64,000 nucleotides of DNA. Source: Stercorarius parasiticus. Taxonomy: Eukaryota; Chordata; Aves; Charadriiformes; Stercorariidae. Positions 1 through 12,725 of the stretch are shown here, one piece after another. Position 1 is the first letter of the stretch. The number at the start of each line of letters is the position of its first letter. Below the pieces are notes generated by a model that saw nothing but the letters and a program-made list of their open reading frames with translations, had not been told where the DNA came from and made no database searches. Where the stretch lies: contig VWZL01002012.1 of assembly GCA_013396915.1 (NCBI GenBank), positions 558,001 through 622,000 of the forward strand, in the 5' to 3' direction. Both the position numbers and the translations under genes were made by a program.

Positions 1-3000
1 ACCAAGAATCAAATATAGTGGCATGTTGGAGACCTGTCTGATGCGTGAACGTGAAATAGCCCCTTGGGCTATTTGGTTCCAGTTTCAAACTAGACTGGAA
101 GAAAAGGTTCAGCAGTGTAGTTGTACTAACATATAAATTGGTCACAAGTTTGCTATTTTTGTTTGTTTGTTAACTGTGCATCCAAAGTCATGTTTATTCT
201 GAATATTTTTATATTTTCCTCTGTACTGTACGAGTAAAGAGAAAATAGAGAAAAGGAATAGGTATTTCTAGCAGCCTGTGATCGTTCTAGCCTTCAGTAT
301 TGCTCATAGAAATGAGAACTGTTTTAAAAGCATGTGAGTCACTGACTATTTGGAAAGCAAGTCTTTTCGTTAAAGTCAAGTTTTTCATAAGACAACTCTA
401 AATAAAGCAATACTTAAGAACCTAAAGAAAAATACCCTATAATAATTTGCATCTCATTTAATAAGAGAAATATGATTAAAATACTCCTGTTACCTGACTA
501 ATGTAAATGCCTCTATGTTAAATTATTTTAATTTTTCCCTTCTCAGTTTAGCTGGGTGGGTCTGCACTCCAGACAGTAGATTCAATGAGACTTACGAGTG
601 CAAAAAAAAATAGGAACTTGGCAGTCAGAAATACCACTTTTGGAAATAAATTAGCACAGTTTTGGGTTTTTTTCCCTAAGCTGCAACGATAAGTTTATCC
701 CCTATCTTTTCTTATCTTTAAGTTGTCGACATTTTAATCTGATGACAAACAGTTGCTCTGAAATTTCAATATATTAGTATATTAGTACAATTTATGTGCT
801 TAGAGGCAGCTGATGACTTGTCAGGATGACAGTGCAGAATCTTTAAGGAGTTTAACACTGAACTGAAAGTGACTGTTTTGGTTTTGTGCTTTTTGAGGTG
901 ATTTTCCATAGAAGAAATCCTTAAAATGCAGATTGTTCTTGCCAGGCTTAGTCAATCACAAGTAAGATATTTTTCTGTTATCACTTATGCGTAATTAAGT
1001 CTATGTACTAATCAGTTACTCCAAGAATGGTAATAACTAAAGGGCACTGGAAAGTTTTGGATACTTCATACAAGCGGCTGCTGAAGACAAGATGTGATGT
1101 TAACAAGAGAGAGGTGGGAAAAGCGATACTGAAGGCCACTTGAGTGAGTGGGTGACTACTATTAGTCCAACAGGTTTCGTCAAAATCTGACTGTTCTGCT
1201 TAATTTAACAGCAAAAAGTTACAATGTATAGAACTTGCTATGCGGCATCATCAAATAGGACAGGATGTCTAATTCCAGTTTAGTAAGTGCTGACACTGGT
1301 GAATTGTGAGGCAGAGATGAAATTAGCACCCTGTTCTGCGTTCCCTCAGACAAGCTGGCCTAGTTATCTTAAGACGTAGGAATGTATTAACCAGTGCAAA
1401 TAAAAATAGAAAAAGGAGTGCTAAAGTAGCTTCTACTTAGCTGACTGTATTTCCTGTTCTAATTATTTTCACTAAGCCACTTCTTAAAGCTCCGCCGATA
1501 GTTCATTCTCTTCTTTTTTCCCCCACCATAAATCCTGGCACCTGTACGTCGTGGCTTTGTTCTGGGTAACAACATCTGTATGGAAGTTTTCAACAATGTT
1601 TTTGGTTTTGAGCGGATTGTTATTATGTTAATTAAAGGAAATGAAATGTGTTTCTAGAGCATGGCCAGGTGCCTGGCTTAGGGTGGAGGTTTCACCGGCA
1701 TTATAAAAAGCCTTGATGACTAGAGTAAATGAAACATCTTAGACATCTAAAGTGAATTTCCGCTTTCTCCCCAGTCTTCCACGAGGTCACAAACCTATCC
1801 AGAAGGAAACTCTTACTACCCGTGCGTAGAGGCGGCAATGGAAAATCTTGACTGTTCTAGACTCTTTGACTGTATCTTGTGCTATGTCCACTCACTACAA
1901 TGCCATGGAGGAAGAATCCCCTGATCCTTCTAAGATCAACAAAGCCACCTAACTTAGCTGAACAGGCTAATTTTTAATTTTACCATTAGATACTGATTGT
2001 TGTGTCAACTGTTACGGGGTTATAAAAAGTGACTCAGTTTTTATGTAAGAGATGCTTTTTTTCCAAGATAGCTTCAGATGTGTAGTCCCTGGTGACAGTG
2101 TAAAGGAAAGTATAATTGCAAGTTTGACATTAAGTGTAGATACTACAGCAGTGAGCATGACTTAAAGAGGGGGTTATGCAGGCAATGTGATTGCAGCTGG
2201 CTCAATTACAGTAGGAGTTAATTTGATAGGGATCATAGACCTACACTGTAGCCAATTAGTAGGATGGAACTGGAGTACACACAACAAAAGGGCTTGATAA
2301 TAAGCGAAGTGCTTAGGAACAGAAGCCAAATGAAAATGAAATAAAAGGCTGTGGTCCAAAAATCTATGGTCTTGAGTACATGGGACAGCCTCCAAATGGA
2401 TGATTATGGCATTTATCACAAGGTACATTGGGTCAAAATACCCATTAAGGTTGCTACAGAAATTTCATAAACAGGAAACTACATAAAGAAGAAGGTGATT
2501 TGGAAAAGGAGGAAAACGCTAATCTAATTTGGTATCAGTTCTCTTGGATCTACAAAGGTAACATACAGGCTTATATTCATTCTGCCTAGGTTTTAGACCA
2601 TAACTGCTCATCTGAGTTAGGATCCTATTTGCCTTAGGTTTGGTGGTGCTATTGTAGCAGAGAGAGGTATTTCCAGAGGCTGGCAGAACCTGGAGCAGTG
2701 AGGGAGCCACTATACTTTGGAGGTGACAATTTCTCCTGACAGGCAGGGAGCTCAAGATAGGTTTGAGCTGAAATGCATCAGATTAAACCTTAAATTTGGG
2801 CATGCGGGCAATACAGCGTAGGATGCTGGGGATCTGTTCTGTCTCTAAGAGAACAAGCGGAGGGGTGGGTACTGAATCACAAATGTAGGTGCTGCATGGC
2901 AGTGTCACCGTGTGGGTAGATGCACCTTCAAGGTGTAATGGTGCAAAATAAGGTGCCTGCTTTAAGGTATGATGCTACAGCGTGACTTCAGCAAGCTGCA

Positions 3001-3364
3001 GAAAATGTTACTAGAATCTAAAAGAGTTATCATAATAAGGAAAGAGTTACAATAAATAATGTAAACCAGGTCTGTAATATGGGCAATCGGTTGATCCTTG
3101 TGGAAACTGGCCTAATGCCACAGAGGCACAGTTAGATGGTGCACCAGGGAGACCTCTAGGAAAGCTAATACTCTGTGAAAGAGTGACGCTCCAAAAGCTT
3201 TGCTGCAGAAGGAATGAAAATGACATTACAAAAGGAAATAGCAAGAGACAGACCCTGCCACGTTGGGATTAATGATTCTGAGGGTGTCCAAAAGAGCTGG
3301 ATCAGAGAAAAGTGCCTCTGAGATCATGCTGAGGAACCCCGTATGCTACACATTGGAACCATGC
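1..3364. other. Non-coding stretch, no gene recognised
   Basis: AT-rich unique DNA with stop codons in all frames. The few short open frames (84 codons or fewer, for example 2174-2428 and 2519-2755 on the minus strand) have no recognisable domain and are what chance gives in sequence of this composition. I see no splice-flanked coding block, tandem array or identifiable transposon. It could be intergenic or intronic. Confidence 0.6.
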
Positions 3365-3770
3365 TAATAGATTCATTTTAAGGCCTGAAAAGACCGTTAT
3401 GATTATCGCTTTTGTAATATAAACCAGAGAGCCTTATCTTTAAATTTTGCATTAAGCTGCTAATGTCTATTATCTAAGCGTACCAGATGCTTCCACTAAG
3501 AAGGTTTCTTTCTAAAAATTTCAAATTGTGAAGAATCTACCATCTTTTCCTGGCTTAAAGTCTTCCCTTTGTTAGTTATTAATTTTGCCTTTGTGGCTAC
3601 CAATTATTTCATCATGTTACACATATTTCCTGCTGATTTAGAGATTGATACACTGATATCTTTCTTTCATCTTTGGAAGTGGATAACTCTTCCTCATATG
3701 ATATAATAATCAGACTTCTAACCTCCTTCTGGGTAGCTCAGACACCTTACAGAAGTGTGTCAGGTCAGCA
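3365..3770 (-). repeat. Ancient CR1-type LINE 3' fragment
   Basis: Read on the plus strand, the segment starts with a diverged copy of the reverse-complemented 3' end of old amniote CR1 elements (a form of 'ATTTTAAGGCC', then 'GACC..TTATGAT.ATC'). It continues into a diverged match to the upstream ORF2 end, including 'GAAGAATCTACCATC' near 3530, which corresponds to the codons for a conserved 'DGEFF'-like stretch. The insertion is therefore on the minus strand. Divergence and many small indels suggest a relic predating modern bird families. The left end is fairly clear. The right end is uncertain and may run towards 3990. An L2-like or other CR1-superfamily element is the alternative. Confidence 0.58.
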
Positions 3771-4032
3771 TAATTGCCTTAAACCAAACCAGTAATTTTA
3801 TTAGTGATTGTTTGGCTGATAAAACTTGTCTTTTTTCCCATCATAAACTAATGAAGTAATTAGTATTAATTAGCATTAATTATAATCTTCCTTATTTTTA
3901 TACTTATCTCATCCAAGATCAGCTTTTTCATGACTTTTTGTAGGGCTGATGTCAGGCTATTCATCATAGCGTTATCTGAATCATCCTATTTATGTTTTTT
4001 AAAATACGTTCCAGCCATTAGCTTTCTTCCAG

Positions 4033-4075
4033 GCAGCGGAGGAGGCAAATCAAAGACATGGATGGCAAATCTGTG
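4033..4075 (+). other. Possible 43-bp exon-like unit (unproven)
   Basis: The block is bounded on the left by a polypyrimidine stretch ending in TTCTTCCAG (a good 3' splice site) and on the right by GTG|GTAAGC (a good 5' splice site). It contains an ATG at 4058 in a favourable context (G at -3 and G at +4). From that ATG the frame reads M-D-G-K-S-V and meets the donor in phase 0. This could be a first coding exon, a microexon or a non-coding exon. Splice-like pairs this close together also arise by chance in introns, and I recognise no protein, so confidence is low. Confidence 0.2.
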
Positions 4076-5614
4076 GTAAGCGTGCCACAGTTGTTAGAAC
4101 ATTTAAGGAGTTTAGCGAAAGAACTCCTGTACAGTGGCTGGGGAAAAAAGCCTATGGTTAATCTGGATGTCTCTCCTATTACACAGGGAAACAGTGACCT
4201 GTTCCTCACAGAGCAAGAGTGGGGAATCTCTGAATCTGCCATGAGAATCTGAAAATGTACCCACTGTGTTGTGGTTGTGGATGTGCAGAGCCCTGTGGTT
4301 TCCCTTTAGTTTTGATGGGGGCTGTCTTTGGGATTCAGGTCTTTAAGATGCCTAGCCTAGAGAGAGGTTCTTGCAAGTTAAATTCATCTTAGGTGGAAGT
4401 TTCTTTGGTTTTGTTATTAAACAAGCACGAATTGCTTAGAAAATTGTCCGTTTTGCTGTTGAAAGCTCTCTGGGGACTGAATTTGAGTTCATGCCTGTTG
4501 TGGGTAGGGATCTCCCAGTAGGGCTGCAGTGGTCGGTCCAGCTGAAAGCAGGCATGAGCCTTAGTACGTGCTCCTCTTCCTCCTTAAAATAAACAAAATC
4601 TGTATCTGGCAAGAACAGGGTCACTTGATACTGTTTTACAGCTATACATCAAGTGCTTGATACAAATCAGTTCAAACAAATTTGCATGGTATTACTCAAG
4701 ACAAAAAACCTTATAACCTGTGTTGTTGGCTGGGCACAATCTGCAGTTTACACCCTCCTGTTATATTTACCAGAAGGAGAGTGGATGTTACGGTCCAGTT
4801 GTCTTCAGGTATTACTGTGGGGGAAATGATGTACCAATTTTTTTTGGGTTTAATTTTGAGAATCTGCTTAAAAGGAAATTGTAGCATTACCATTCTTCCT
4901 GGTTCTTGTGGGTTACAGCAGGTGTCAGGTTATTTTGTTACTCTTCCTGGAACTTTCAAATGCAAGTTCATCTGTTGGAGGATTTGACACCTAAGAAATA
5001 ATCAGAATCAGATACACTCTAGTAGTCTAGCAGGTTGCAATTTTCCACAAGGAAGAAAAAAAATATACCGTGCTGTTTAAAATATTCTTCTGAGTTTATG
5101 GACATCAGATAACAATCTAGAAACGTACTCAGTTTGTAAAACTACATGAACCACTTCAAGTATCATTGCTACTTTAATTCTAGAGGCATTAATGTTGATG
5201 ATGAACATAAAAAGCCTGTTTTCAGTTTGTCAAAGCATGTAAGTATGCTGTAGTGGCAGAAATGCAGAAAGATGCTAGTAACCCTTATAGACTCTGAGCT
5301 ACTGGAGTCCAAGTTCATCCCACCTGCTTTAAGCACTCAGCTGAGTTATATGATAATTATCCCCTCTCTCCCTCTTGACTAGGTTTGAGGTGTACATGAG
5401 TCATGGTGTCATCCTGTCTTTTCGGACTGGGAATGATGTGTAGAACAATAAGGTTCTTCGTTTTAGCCATCTTAGTTAAGTGTCTGAAGTTAAGCGAGAT
5501 GAACCTCGGGGCTTTAAACTTCCCAACTCGGTGTCTTTGTTGGCAAAATCAAAGCAGTTGAGAAGAATGCCCTGATTCAAGAAAACTCAAATGAGACTTT
5601 TTCATCGGGTTAAT
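4076..5614. other. Non-coding stretch
   Basis: No recognisable gene or repeat. The open frame at 4682-4987 (plus, 101 codons) has no identifiable domain and no flanking splice signals that stand out, so I regard it as chance. Confidence 0.55.
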
Positions 5615-5800
5615 AGAAACTAGAATAATTTTGGTTGGAAAGGGACTCTGGAGGTCATCTGATCAGCTCCCCTTCTGTTCAAGGCATGGTGAGCTGGAAT
5701 CAGGCCACTCTGGGTCTTGTACAAGAAAGCTCTGAGTATCTCCAGGACTGGAGATTCCGCAATAGATTCTGCTTTTCCACCCTGCGCTGTGGCATAAATG
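5615..5800 (-). repeat. CR1 LINE 3' end, short truncated copy
   Basis: The plus strand shows the hallmark reverse complement of a CR1 3' end: 'TTTTGGTTGGAAAGGGAC', then 'GGAGGTCATCTGATCAGCTCC', then the region equivalent to 'GAGTATCTCCAGGACTGGAG' and 'TCCGCAA'. This is the antisense of the CR1 segment that encodes the last residues of ORF2 and the short 3' UTR. The element lies on the minus strand and is 5'-truncated after less than 200 bp, as is typical for this family. The 8-bp terminal repeats are decayed at about 5615-5625. The right border is approximate. Confidence 0.8.
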
Positions 5801-8800
5801 TAGGCATCAGCTTGTGGCTGTGCATGTGCCTCAGCCTTAGGGTGTTACATTGCTTTATCCTCAGTGTCTGCATGAGAGTCAATGAAAGCAATAGCTTACA
5901 GAAAAAGAATCAGATATAGCATTTGAAAAATATATCGGGGGCAAAGAGCTGCTTGCAAGTTCCAAGTATTTTCCAGTGAGAAGAGACCATTTTAAACTGC
6001 ATCCTTACAGGCAACAGCTGACGATGGCTCCTACTGCACAGTTTGGCTTTTAGTTACTATCTTACTAAAGGTTAAGTCGTTGTAAAAGTGGTGCGGGGGA
6101 AGCCAAAATCCCATTAAATTGGTTGTGACTATTGTGGGTCATCCATAGAACTTGATAAATAGCATTGTGGTATGATTAAGAAATAAAAGGAAGTGTTTTT
6201 CCTTAAAGTCCCTCTACATTCAGATAATTTATTAATAAGAAAAACAGCTGAGTTGATGTAGTAGGTGTACTTCTGAAGGTGAGCAATGTGGGACATAGTT
6301 AAAACTAATTAAATGGATCAAAATTGGCACAGAGACAGAGTATAAAAATAAATGTAATCACAAGGGAAAGGTAATTCTAATTAAATTGTCAAAAAAATGT
6401 CAATTAAAAAACTTTGTATTTAAAAACAAGAAAAAAAATCTATGTAAAAGGCCTTGGGGAGGGTCATTTAAAAGTATGTAAATAAACTGAGGAAATGTTT
6501 AAGTAGCAAAGGTGGGTATCTGCAGTCCCAACTGCAGCGGGATCTGGCTAATCGGAAGAATTTGGGATCCTGCTACTATTCAAATGAGTGAAAATTTGTG
6601 CAACCACAATGTAGTCATACTTTCCACTCACACACATGCATTTCTCAGATGACCTATCATTTACTTTGACTGAATATGAGTATTTTGGTATAGGAAACAA
6701 AATAATTAATGATTTTTAAACTAATGCTTTAAAACACTAACACTAGACCCAAATAGTCCCCAGTGGCTGCAGCAGGTTACTAACAAAGCTGTCCAGATAC
6801 ATGTTGATAATAATAAATTGGGTAAAACTGTACAGTGTATGTAGTTCAATTGCAATAATTCCAAACTAAGGTAGGTCATCAGTAAATTTAATGCTATCTT
6901 AACCCATCAGAAGGTACAAACACAAAGATGGTGAGAGACTGAAGGAATCGAGGGATTCCTTCAGCCTTAACAAAACATGTCGCCTGATGACACCATTATT
7001 CTGTTGTCTTATGACACTGTCTTTCATGTCTTAGACTTTTATATTTATGACACAGTACATAATCTGCCTTACATTAACTGTTGTCTGGTGATGCTGCACT
7101 TCGATTGCCTGTCATGTCTGTCCCTGTTTTTATGATCATTCTTATGAGCTATTTGTTGTTGCGTTTCTTTTTTATAATACAACATAGGAGAGAATTTCTT
7201 GACTCCCTTCCTGGACTGGCTCTAAGGTATTTTAGGTAAAAGCTGACATGCTTTTAAATGTTCTGTGCCGGCCCAGTGAAAGTCAGCCTCAACCCTGGAA
7301 ATATTAACTACCTGTTTAAAGGCTTTAGATCAGCAAATCAGCTAGCAGAAACTTTAAAAAAAATGATGTTCCTTTTTCTTCTTATTTTTAAAACCTGGCA
7401 GGCCTGCAGTTATGGAGTACTGTTGCTAGGGAGTGGACACAAGGGAAGCTGCAAATGCTTTCCTGTGCCAGTTGGTGTGTACAGCTGCAAGGATGTCGTA
7501 GCCCCTCTTTCAGAGGTACAGGTGCTTCTGCCATCCCAACAAATAATTATGAAAATGGGGAAAACAATACAACAGGCTGGGGCTTGAATACTTCACTTGT
7601 CTAAAGGTGCCTTGCAGGTTGCAGAGCATCTCTTGAAAATGACATCACATTGATATTTAGAGCTCTTCCTTGTTCTCACATTCCACTTTACTTCAGCTTG
7701 CTGTCAGAATTCTCCTCTGCCTGATTTTCTTCCTTCACACACTGCAGTGTCCATGTTCGCTGTAGATGTGGGAAGCAGTGGGTAAACCCTTCCCCTTCCC
7801 CCAGCTCCCCTTTCTGGTCTATCTTCAAATAATGATGCCATTATCTTTCGGGAGCAGGATTGGATAGCATTAGGTATCTCCATTCATTCAGTACATCAGT
7901 CAAACCAGCCAAAGAATATATTAGATAGGATCACAACTTTATCTGTCCAATACATAATATACCAATGTAGCACAAGAAGGGCTGCTCAAATTGATTGAAT
8001 TGGGTTTTCCTACAGTGCTGCTTTGTGTATAGTGGGAAATATAGTGTATCAAACAATCTACAGGAACAGCAGCCACGGTGTGACTAATCACAGCAATACT
8101 AATACTGAGTAATCTCAGGAAACTTGAACAGGAGGATCAATGTTCCACTCACTTCATATAAATGGCCTGTATTGTAAAAGCCAGCAGATAAAAGTTAGAT
8201 GCTGCTACATTTAGAGCCTAGCTTATATGACACAAGTGCAGTGTTTCTGATCTTACAAATGTTTGCAAGTGTCCTTAGATCTAAATGACTAAAGCCATCG
8301 ATACAGGTGTTACCCACCTTTAAATAAATAAATAAAAAGCTTCTGACTGTTTCACAGTGTTTTTTAAACAGCGATCTCCGCATAAATTTTTCCATTCTGA
8401 ACTTCTTCCACCCAACCCTTTAAAGCAGTAAGTCAGTCACCTGGGCCAAACACAGAGGACAAAGTGTTTGAAGGCACCACGGTGATGGGAGATTGTCAAC
8501 GTTAGCCTTCAGAGGAAAAAAAAAAAATCACAGAAATGATGCCCAGGGGAGCATGAAATGTCAGCTTCTCCTAGAAAAGCTTTCAGCTGAAGAGAGCTCA
8601 TTTGAGCTTCCTCTAATGGTATGGAATAAAGGGTTTGCACAATTTCCTTTTCCAGGTCCTGCAAGGCCAGAGCTGGTGGCTTTGATGCACCTTAGCTCAG
8701 GCAGGAGGGGAGATGAGCTCCAGGGATTCGCTTCCCTGAGGGAGATGGTGTGTGGCACAGCGCGAGAAGAGGGCGAGGAGTAGTGACCTGAAGAACATTA

Positions 8801-11277
8801 GTTCAGCTCCCAGCTTCCACTGCATTTTTGGTATGCTCTTCTGACTTGTGCTTCCACTACGGTTTGAGCGGTTAGTGATAGGTCACTTCTATTCAGGGAC
8901 ATCAGCTGTTTAGAAGGTCTTTATTTGGGTTTTTTTTTTCATTTTTTTTTGGTTGGTGGTTGTTTTTTTTTTCCTTTGAGCTCCAAATAAAGGTAACTCC
9001 CAAATAATGCTAATTCCTCCTGTGTTCAAATTCGGAGTCTGTGTGTACTGGCTTCTCCCAACAGCTGTGCCAAGGTAGTGCTGCAGTGGGGCCTGTCTTT
9101 TACTCTGCTTTTTCCCCTTTGTCCTGCTAAAAATCACACTGATACAACTTTTTGATTTAGACCCTTGTCTCAAAGAAAGAGGGAATTATTTATGATCAGA
9201 GGGGACTGGGTTTTCATCACTATAGATTGATGCATGTTTTAGAGCATTCACCTTTAAGGTATCCAGAATACAATCTGCTCGATCCTCTGTGGATTGTAAA
9301 TTTCTAGAGTTGGGCTTCTTTGTTCTTCTTGTCTGCTGAGGAAAGCTTTATGATCACTATTACATTATCTTGTCTGTAGTACTGCGGAACTGGGACCCTT
9401 CTTCCTATCGGGAAGCCTTTTCTTTACTTTCATACCAATAAAGTGATTCTTAGACCAGGGTTCATCCCTAATAAGCAATTTGAGAATTGCATCTGAACTA
9501 AGAAATATTTTTCCCCTCCATATGCCCTAAGCTTCAGAATATCAAGGAGCCTACATGCTTTGAATCTAAGACAGAGCTTACAGTCTAACAGCTTTTTTAT
9601 CACCTTCCATCAAGCAAAAAAGCCTCCAGGTGGATTAAGCTGTGTGTGTAAGAAGCTTACAAGGTAGCAAGTGTCAAGTCCCAGTAAAGGTCATTCCATT
9701 AGGGCTGTTCTCTTCTCAGACACAGCTTTCCTTGTGGACTTCTGTAAAACTGCCACTGAGATGTTGGTACACTGCTTTACAGAGCAGGGATGTTCAGCAA
9801 AATGCTGAAGCATGTGCAGCATATTTGCCCAGGGATTTTAGTCTGAAGTCTACCTTTTAGGGCGTGGCCCAGATAAAATACGATGGCACAGCTAGAGACT
9901 GGTAACAGGGGAGGAAAGGTGCCTTCCCACGTCTCCAGTACAGCCATCGGAAAAGGTCCAGATTAGATGGACGGTGTGTCGACAGTATACCACAGAAGAA
10001 GTAAGTTGTTAAAATGAATTAAAAATCAAAATCCTTATTGCCTTATGATTGAGAGCCTGGAATGAACTTGAAACACACTGGATGCATCTCAGTGTCTATT
10101 GTTACTAGATCAAAGGAAAAAGACTTTCTGTAAAAATGAGTAAAAATCATGTGACAACTAATTCTGCCAGACATTTCAAGGCTTGAGCAGACAGCATTCA
10201 GTCAGCACTCTTGGATCACATTTCTGATTGTATCTTCACAAAAACGAGGATCAGAAACAGAATTTCCTTTTCTTTTCTGGTTTTTTTTTTTTTGGTGGTT
10301 TTTTTTTCAATGGGAATGATGTAACATGAGGAGCTCTAGCCATACGCATACACCTTCCTTGCCCAGACTGCGCTGTGTAGCTTTGCCTCTAGCTGTAGGC
10401 TTATGAGGGGTGAGGAGGAGGTGAAGGGTGGAAGAGGCCAGCAAGGCATGATGATACTTTTGACATTTGATAAAGCTGCTGCAACTGATATCTTGGGGAG
10501 GAAGAGTTTGGAAAGCTTAGTCAAACTTGCGATTTCAAAGCATGCTGTATGAAATCTTGTGTGCCTACTTTGAAAATTAAGGCAGAAGTGACCTGTAGCA
10601 GACAACTGCCCTTCAGAAAACAGAACTAGCCTTAGAGAAACCGGACTATTCTGCAGGAAAGAAATGGTGAGAAATCTGACCGGATGAGCACAAACAACAA
10701 CAAATCTAGAGTTTCAAAGTATCTGTAAAGGAGAAAGCCTGCCAGACAATTATGAAGGTTAAGGACATTGCAGAGAAGTCAAATGATTTTGCAGCTCTGT
10801 CTTCACTTCAGATATGTTGAGCAAATACCTATTTTTCAGCCAGTAAAGATGAGCCATTCATTGATTGACATGTCAATAGAAGAAATGTTACAACCAGCTG
10901 ATAAATCAAAGGACAGAAAATCATCAGAATATATATACCTAAGAGTTGTGAAGGATCTTAAAACAGAGTGGCTGAAGCACTGTGGGGGAAGTGCAGTCTT
11001 TGCTAAGTAATCTATTATACCAGAAGACAAAGAGTAGCGCAGGTTTATCTGTAATTTAAGTAGGCTTCAGTAGAGATTCAGGGAATTTCATGTTAGTAAG
11101 CATTGTTTTGGTATCTGAGAAATTGGTTGAACCTAACATTAAAGACCATGTTATAAAAAATATAGATGGTCATGATGTTAACTCCAATTGGCATGGCTGC
11201 TGCAGATTTAATATGGTTAGAAAAGAGTCACTTGACAAGTTATTTGGGTTTCAGAAAATCTTTGACCAACAGGAACC
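5801..11277. other. Non-coding stretch with homopolymer runs
   Basis: No gene is recognised. T-rich runs lie at about 8929-8972 and 10281-10308. Open frames such as 7258-7587 (plus, 109 codons), 8493-8783 (plus) and 10768-11010 (plus) have no identifiable family match and overlap frames on the other strand. A short motif reading GAGCTTACAGTCT at about 9565 recalls old amniote SINE sequence, but it is too short to annotate. Confidence 0.55.
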
Positions 11278-11325
11278 TTTACTGCAAGTTTTGTAATGGG
11301 CTTTACTGCAAGTTTTGTAATGGGC
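11278..11325. repeat. Perfect 24-bp tandem duplication
   Basis: Two identical 24-bp units lie head to tail, at 11278-11301 and 11302-11325. Each starts TTTACTGCAAG and ends TAATGGGC. Identity extends two bases into the flank. A perfect two-copy duplication in otherwise unique DNA suggests a recent replication-slippage or repair event, or a collapsed or expanded assembly artefact. Confidence 0.95.
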
Positions 11326-11754
11326 TTCCCTGAAAGTGAGAAGCTGAGTGGTGGGAGTGATAACAAGTTATTGAACATCAGCTGATCCAACAGCAGTTGC
11401 CTGCGTACATGCCCTTAGCCTGCAGCAACGGTGAGGAACTTTGATTTACCTGTGTCCTCTTTCACAGTAGTAGTGCAACTGTGCTTGTTTTTGTAGAATG
11501 GTAGAGAAAGGATGAGTTTAGCATTACTGTTCACCCTTCCACAAAAACAGGAACCAAGAGTTACTTCAGAAAAGTAAAGGAGAGCAGATTGAAATGGGTT
11601 AAAAGACGTACTTTGTAGGCAATGCATGAGTAACCTGTTGGAAATTGGTGGTATGAATCCTCACAGGCTTCATTTCTAGGTCAGGTTTAGACATCTCTGT
11701 GTAGAATGAAGGCTTGCACATTCATGTTAGATGGAGGTAAAAACAGCCCTGAGG

Positions 11755-11951
11755 GCAAACAGACCTTCAGGCTTTGGAACATAAACCATGCTCTGAATAG
11801 CGGGATAAGGAAGAAAATTCCCGAGTAAGGCGGCTAGACCTTAGCTGCTTGTTGCAGGATTTCTTTTGCTTAACTGCTGAAGATTTTTGTGTTGGCTACT
11901 GTAGGAGGATCTGTGCTAGATGAGTCTGATCCAATATGACAATTCCTGTGT
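11755..11951 (+). repeat. Ancient CR1-type LINE 3' end
   Basis: The segment ends in a decayed form of the classical amniote CR1 terminus (GGCTACTGTAGGAGGAT, then CTAGATGAGTCTGATCCAAT, then ATGACAATTCCTGTG). That corresponds to the 'ACTGGGCTAGATGG..TTGGTCTGA.CCAGTATGGC..TTCTTATG' ends seen in old bird, crocodile and turtle CR1 elements. Upstream, 'CTTCAGGCTTTGGAACATAAACC' and 'GAAAATTCCC' fit the known 3' UTR of the same group. Orientation is plus. The copy is strongly diverged, so its left limit is uncertain. Confidence 0.65.
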
Positions 11952-12352
11952 TTTTCCTTGTGTGATATAATGACTGTCAGTTGAATCATACATTAGATCA
12001 TGGCACCATGGAGGAATTCTGCTTGCGGTTACTGAACTTGGCATTTCAGCAGCTCCACTGGCTTCTATAGTTGTTAAATTCTGAAGTCCCTGTTGATTTG
12101 GTGGTGCAATTTTTCATGTTTCTTATAATCATGCTCTTCATGTTGATCCTACTTGGCAAATGATAGTGAGCTTGTGAGCTTTGAAGGCTGGCTTGAAAAC
12201 TGCAAACTCTGAAGATCTTTTGCCTTTTTTTCACTTTAAATATTTTATCTCCCAGCCTGGAATTATTCATTGGATTAACATACGAGCTGCTCCCTTTGGA
12301 AAGAGACTGGCTGTGAGGACTTTCCCTGTATTTCTTCTTGAAAGGAGACCGT

Positions 12353-12725
12353 TTATGTTAGGAGCCGCTGTTCTTGCAGCGTGGCTGGCTTTGAGAGCGT
12401 TTTCTCCGGAGAGAGACTCTTTGGTTGGGAGCAGCTGCCGCTGGCAAGCCCGCCTGGAAGAGATCTTGTCCCCAGTGGTTTGGGCTTAGTGGAGACCCTG
12501 TTGCAGGGAAGTGCTGCTGCTGGAGCAGAGCCAGACCAGAGCGAGCGAGCGCGGGAGACACTCTTAGCATGAGTGGCTTCCCTCGGCTCCTGCAGCGGGC
12601 TGACATGGAGCCCACCCGCCTCCAGTGTCCTTAACCGAGTAGGGCTCCACGGCCGGGGGCTGTGGGCTCCCGGAGCTGGTGCCATCTCTCTGGGGACGGA
12701 TCTAATTGCTGGGATTTGCAATAAA
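12353..12725 (+). other. GC/CpG-rich unit ending in a poly(A) signal
   Basis: This is the most GC-rich block of the window, with about 18 CpG dinucleotides between 12361 and 12720 against near absence in the flanks. It ends at AATAAA (12720-12725), followed by a GT-rich stretch at 12730-12760, the arrangement of a cleavage and polyadenylation site. Open frames run through it on both strands (for example 12353-12721 minus, 122 codons), but none resembles a known protein, and GC-rich DNA opens frames by chance. It could be a non-coding RNA exon, an alternative first exon or promoter, an LTR or retrocopy remnant, or simply an unmethylated regulatory island. No TATA box or splice donor stands out. 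Confidence 0.35.

Noticed and set aside
9560..9590. GAGCTTACAGTCTAAC as a SINE piece
   Set aside because: The match is under 20 bases, and the neighbouring sequence does not continue the family consensus.
12353..12721. 122-codon minus-strand frame in the GC-rich unit
   Set aside because: GC-rich DNA has few stop codons, the protein shows no family resemblance, and the poly(A) signal favours the plus strand.
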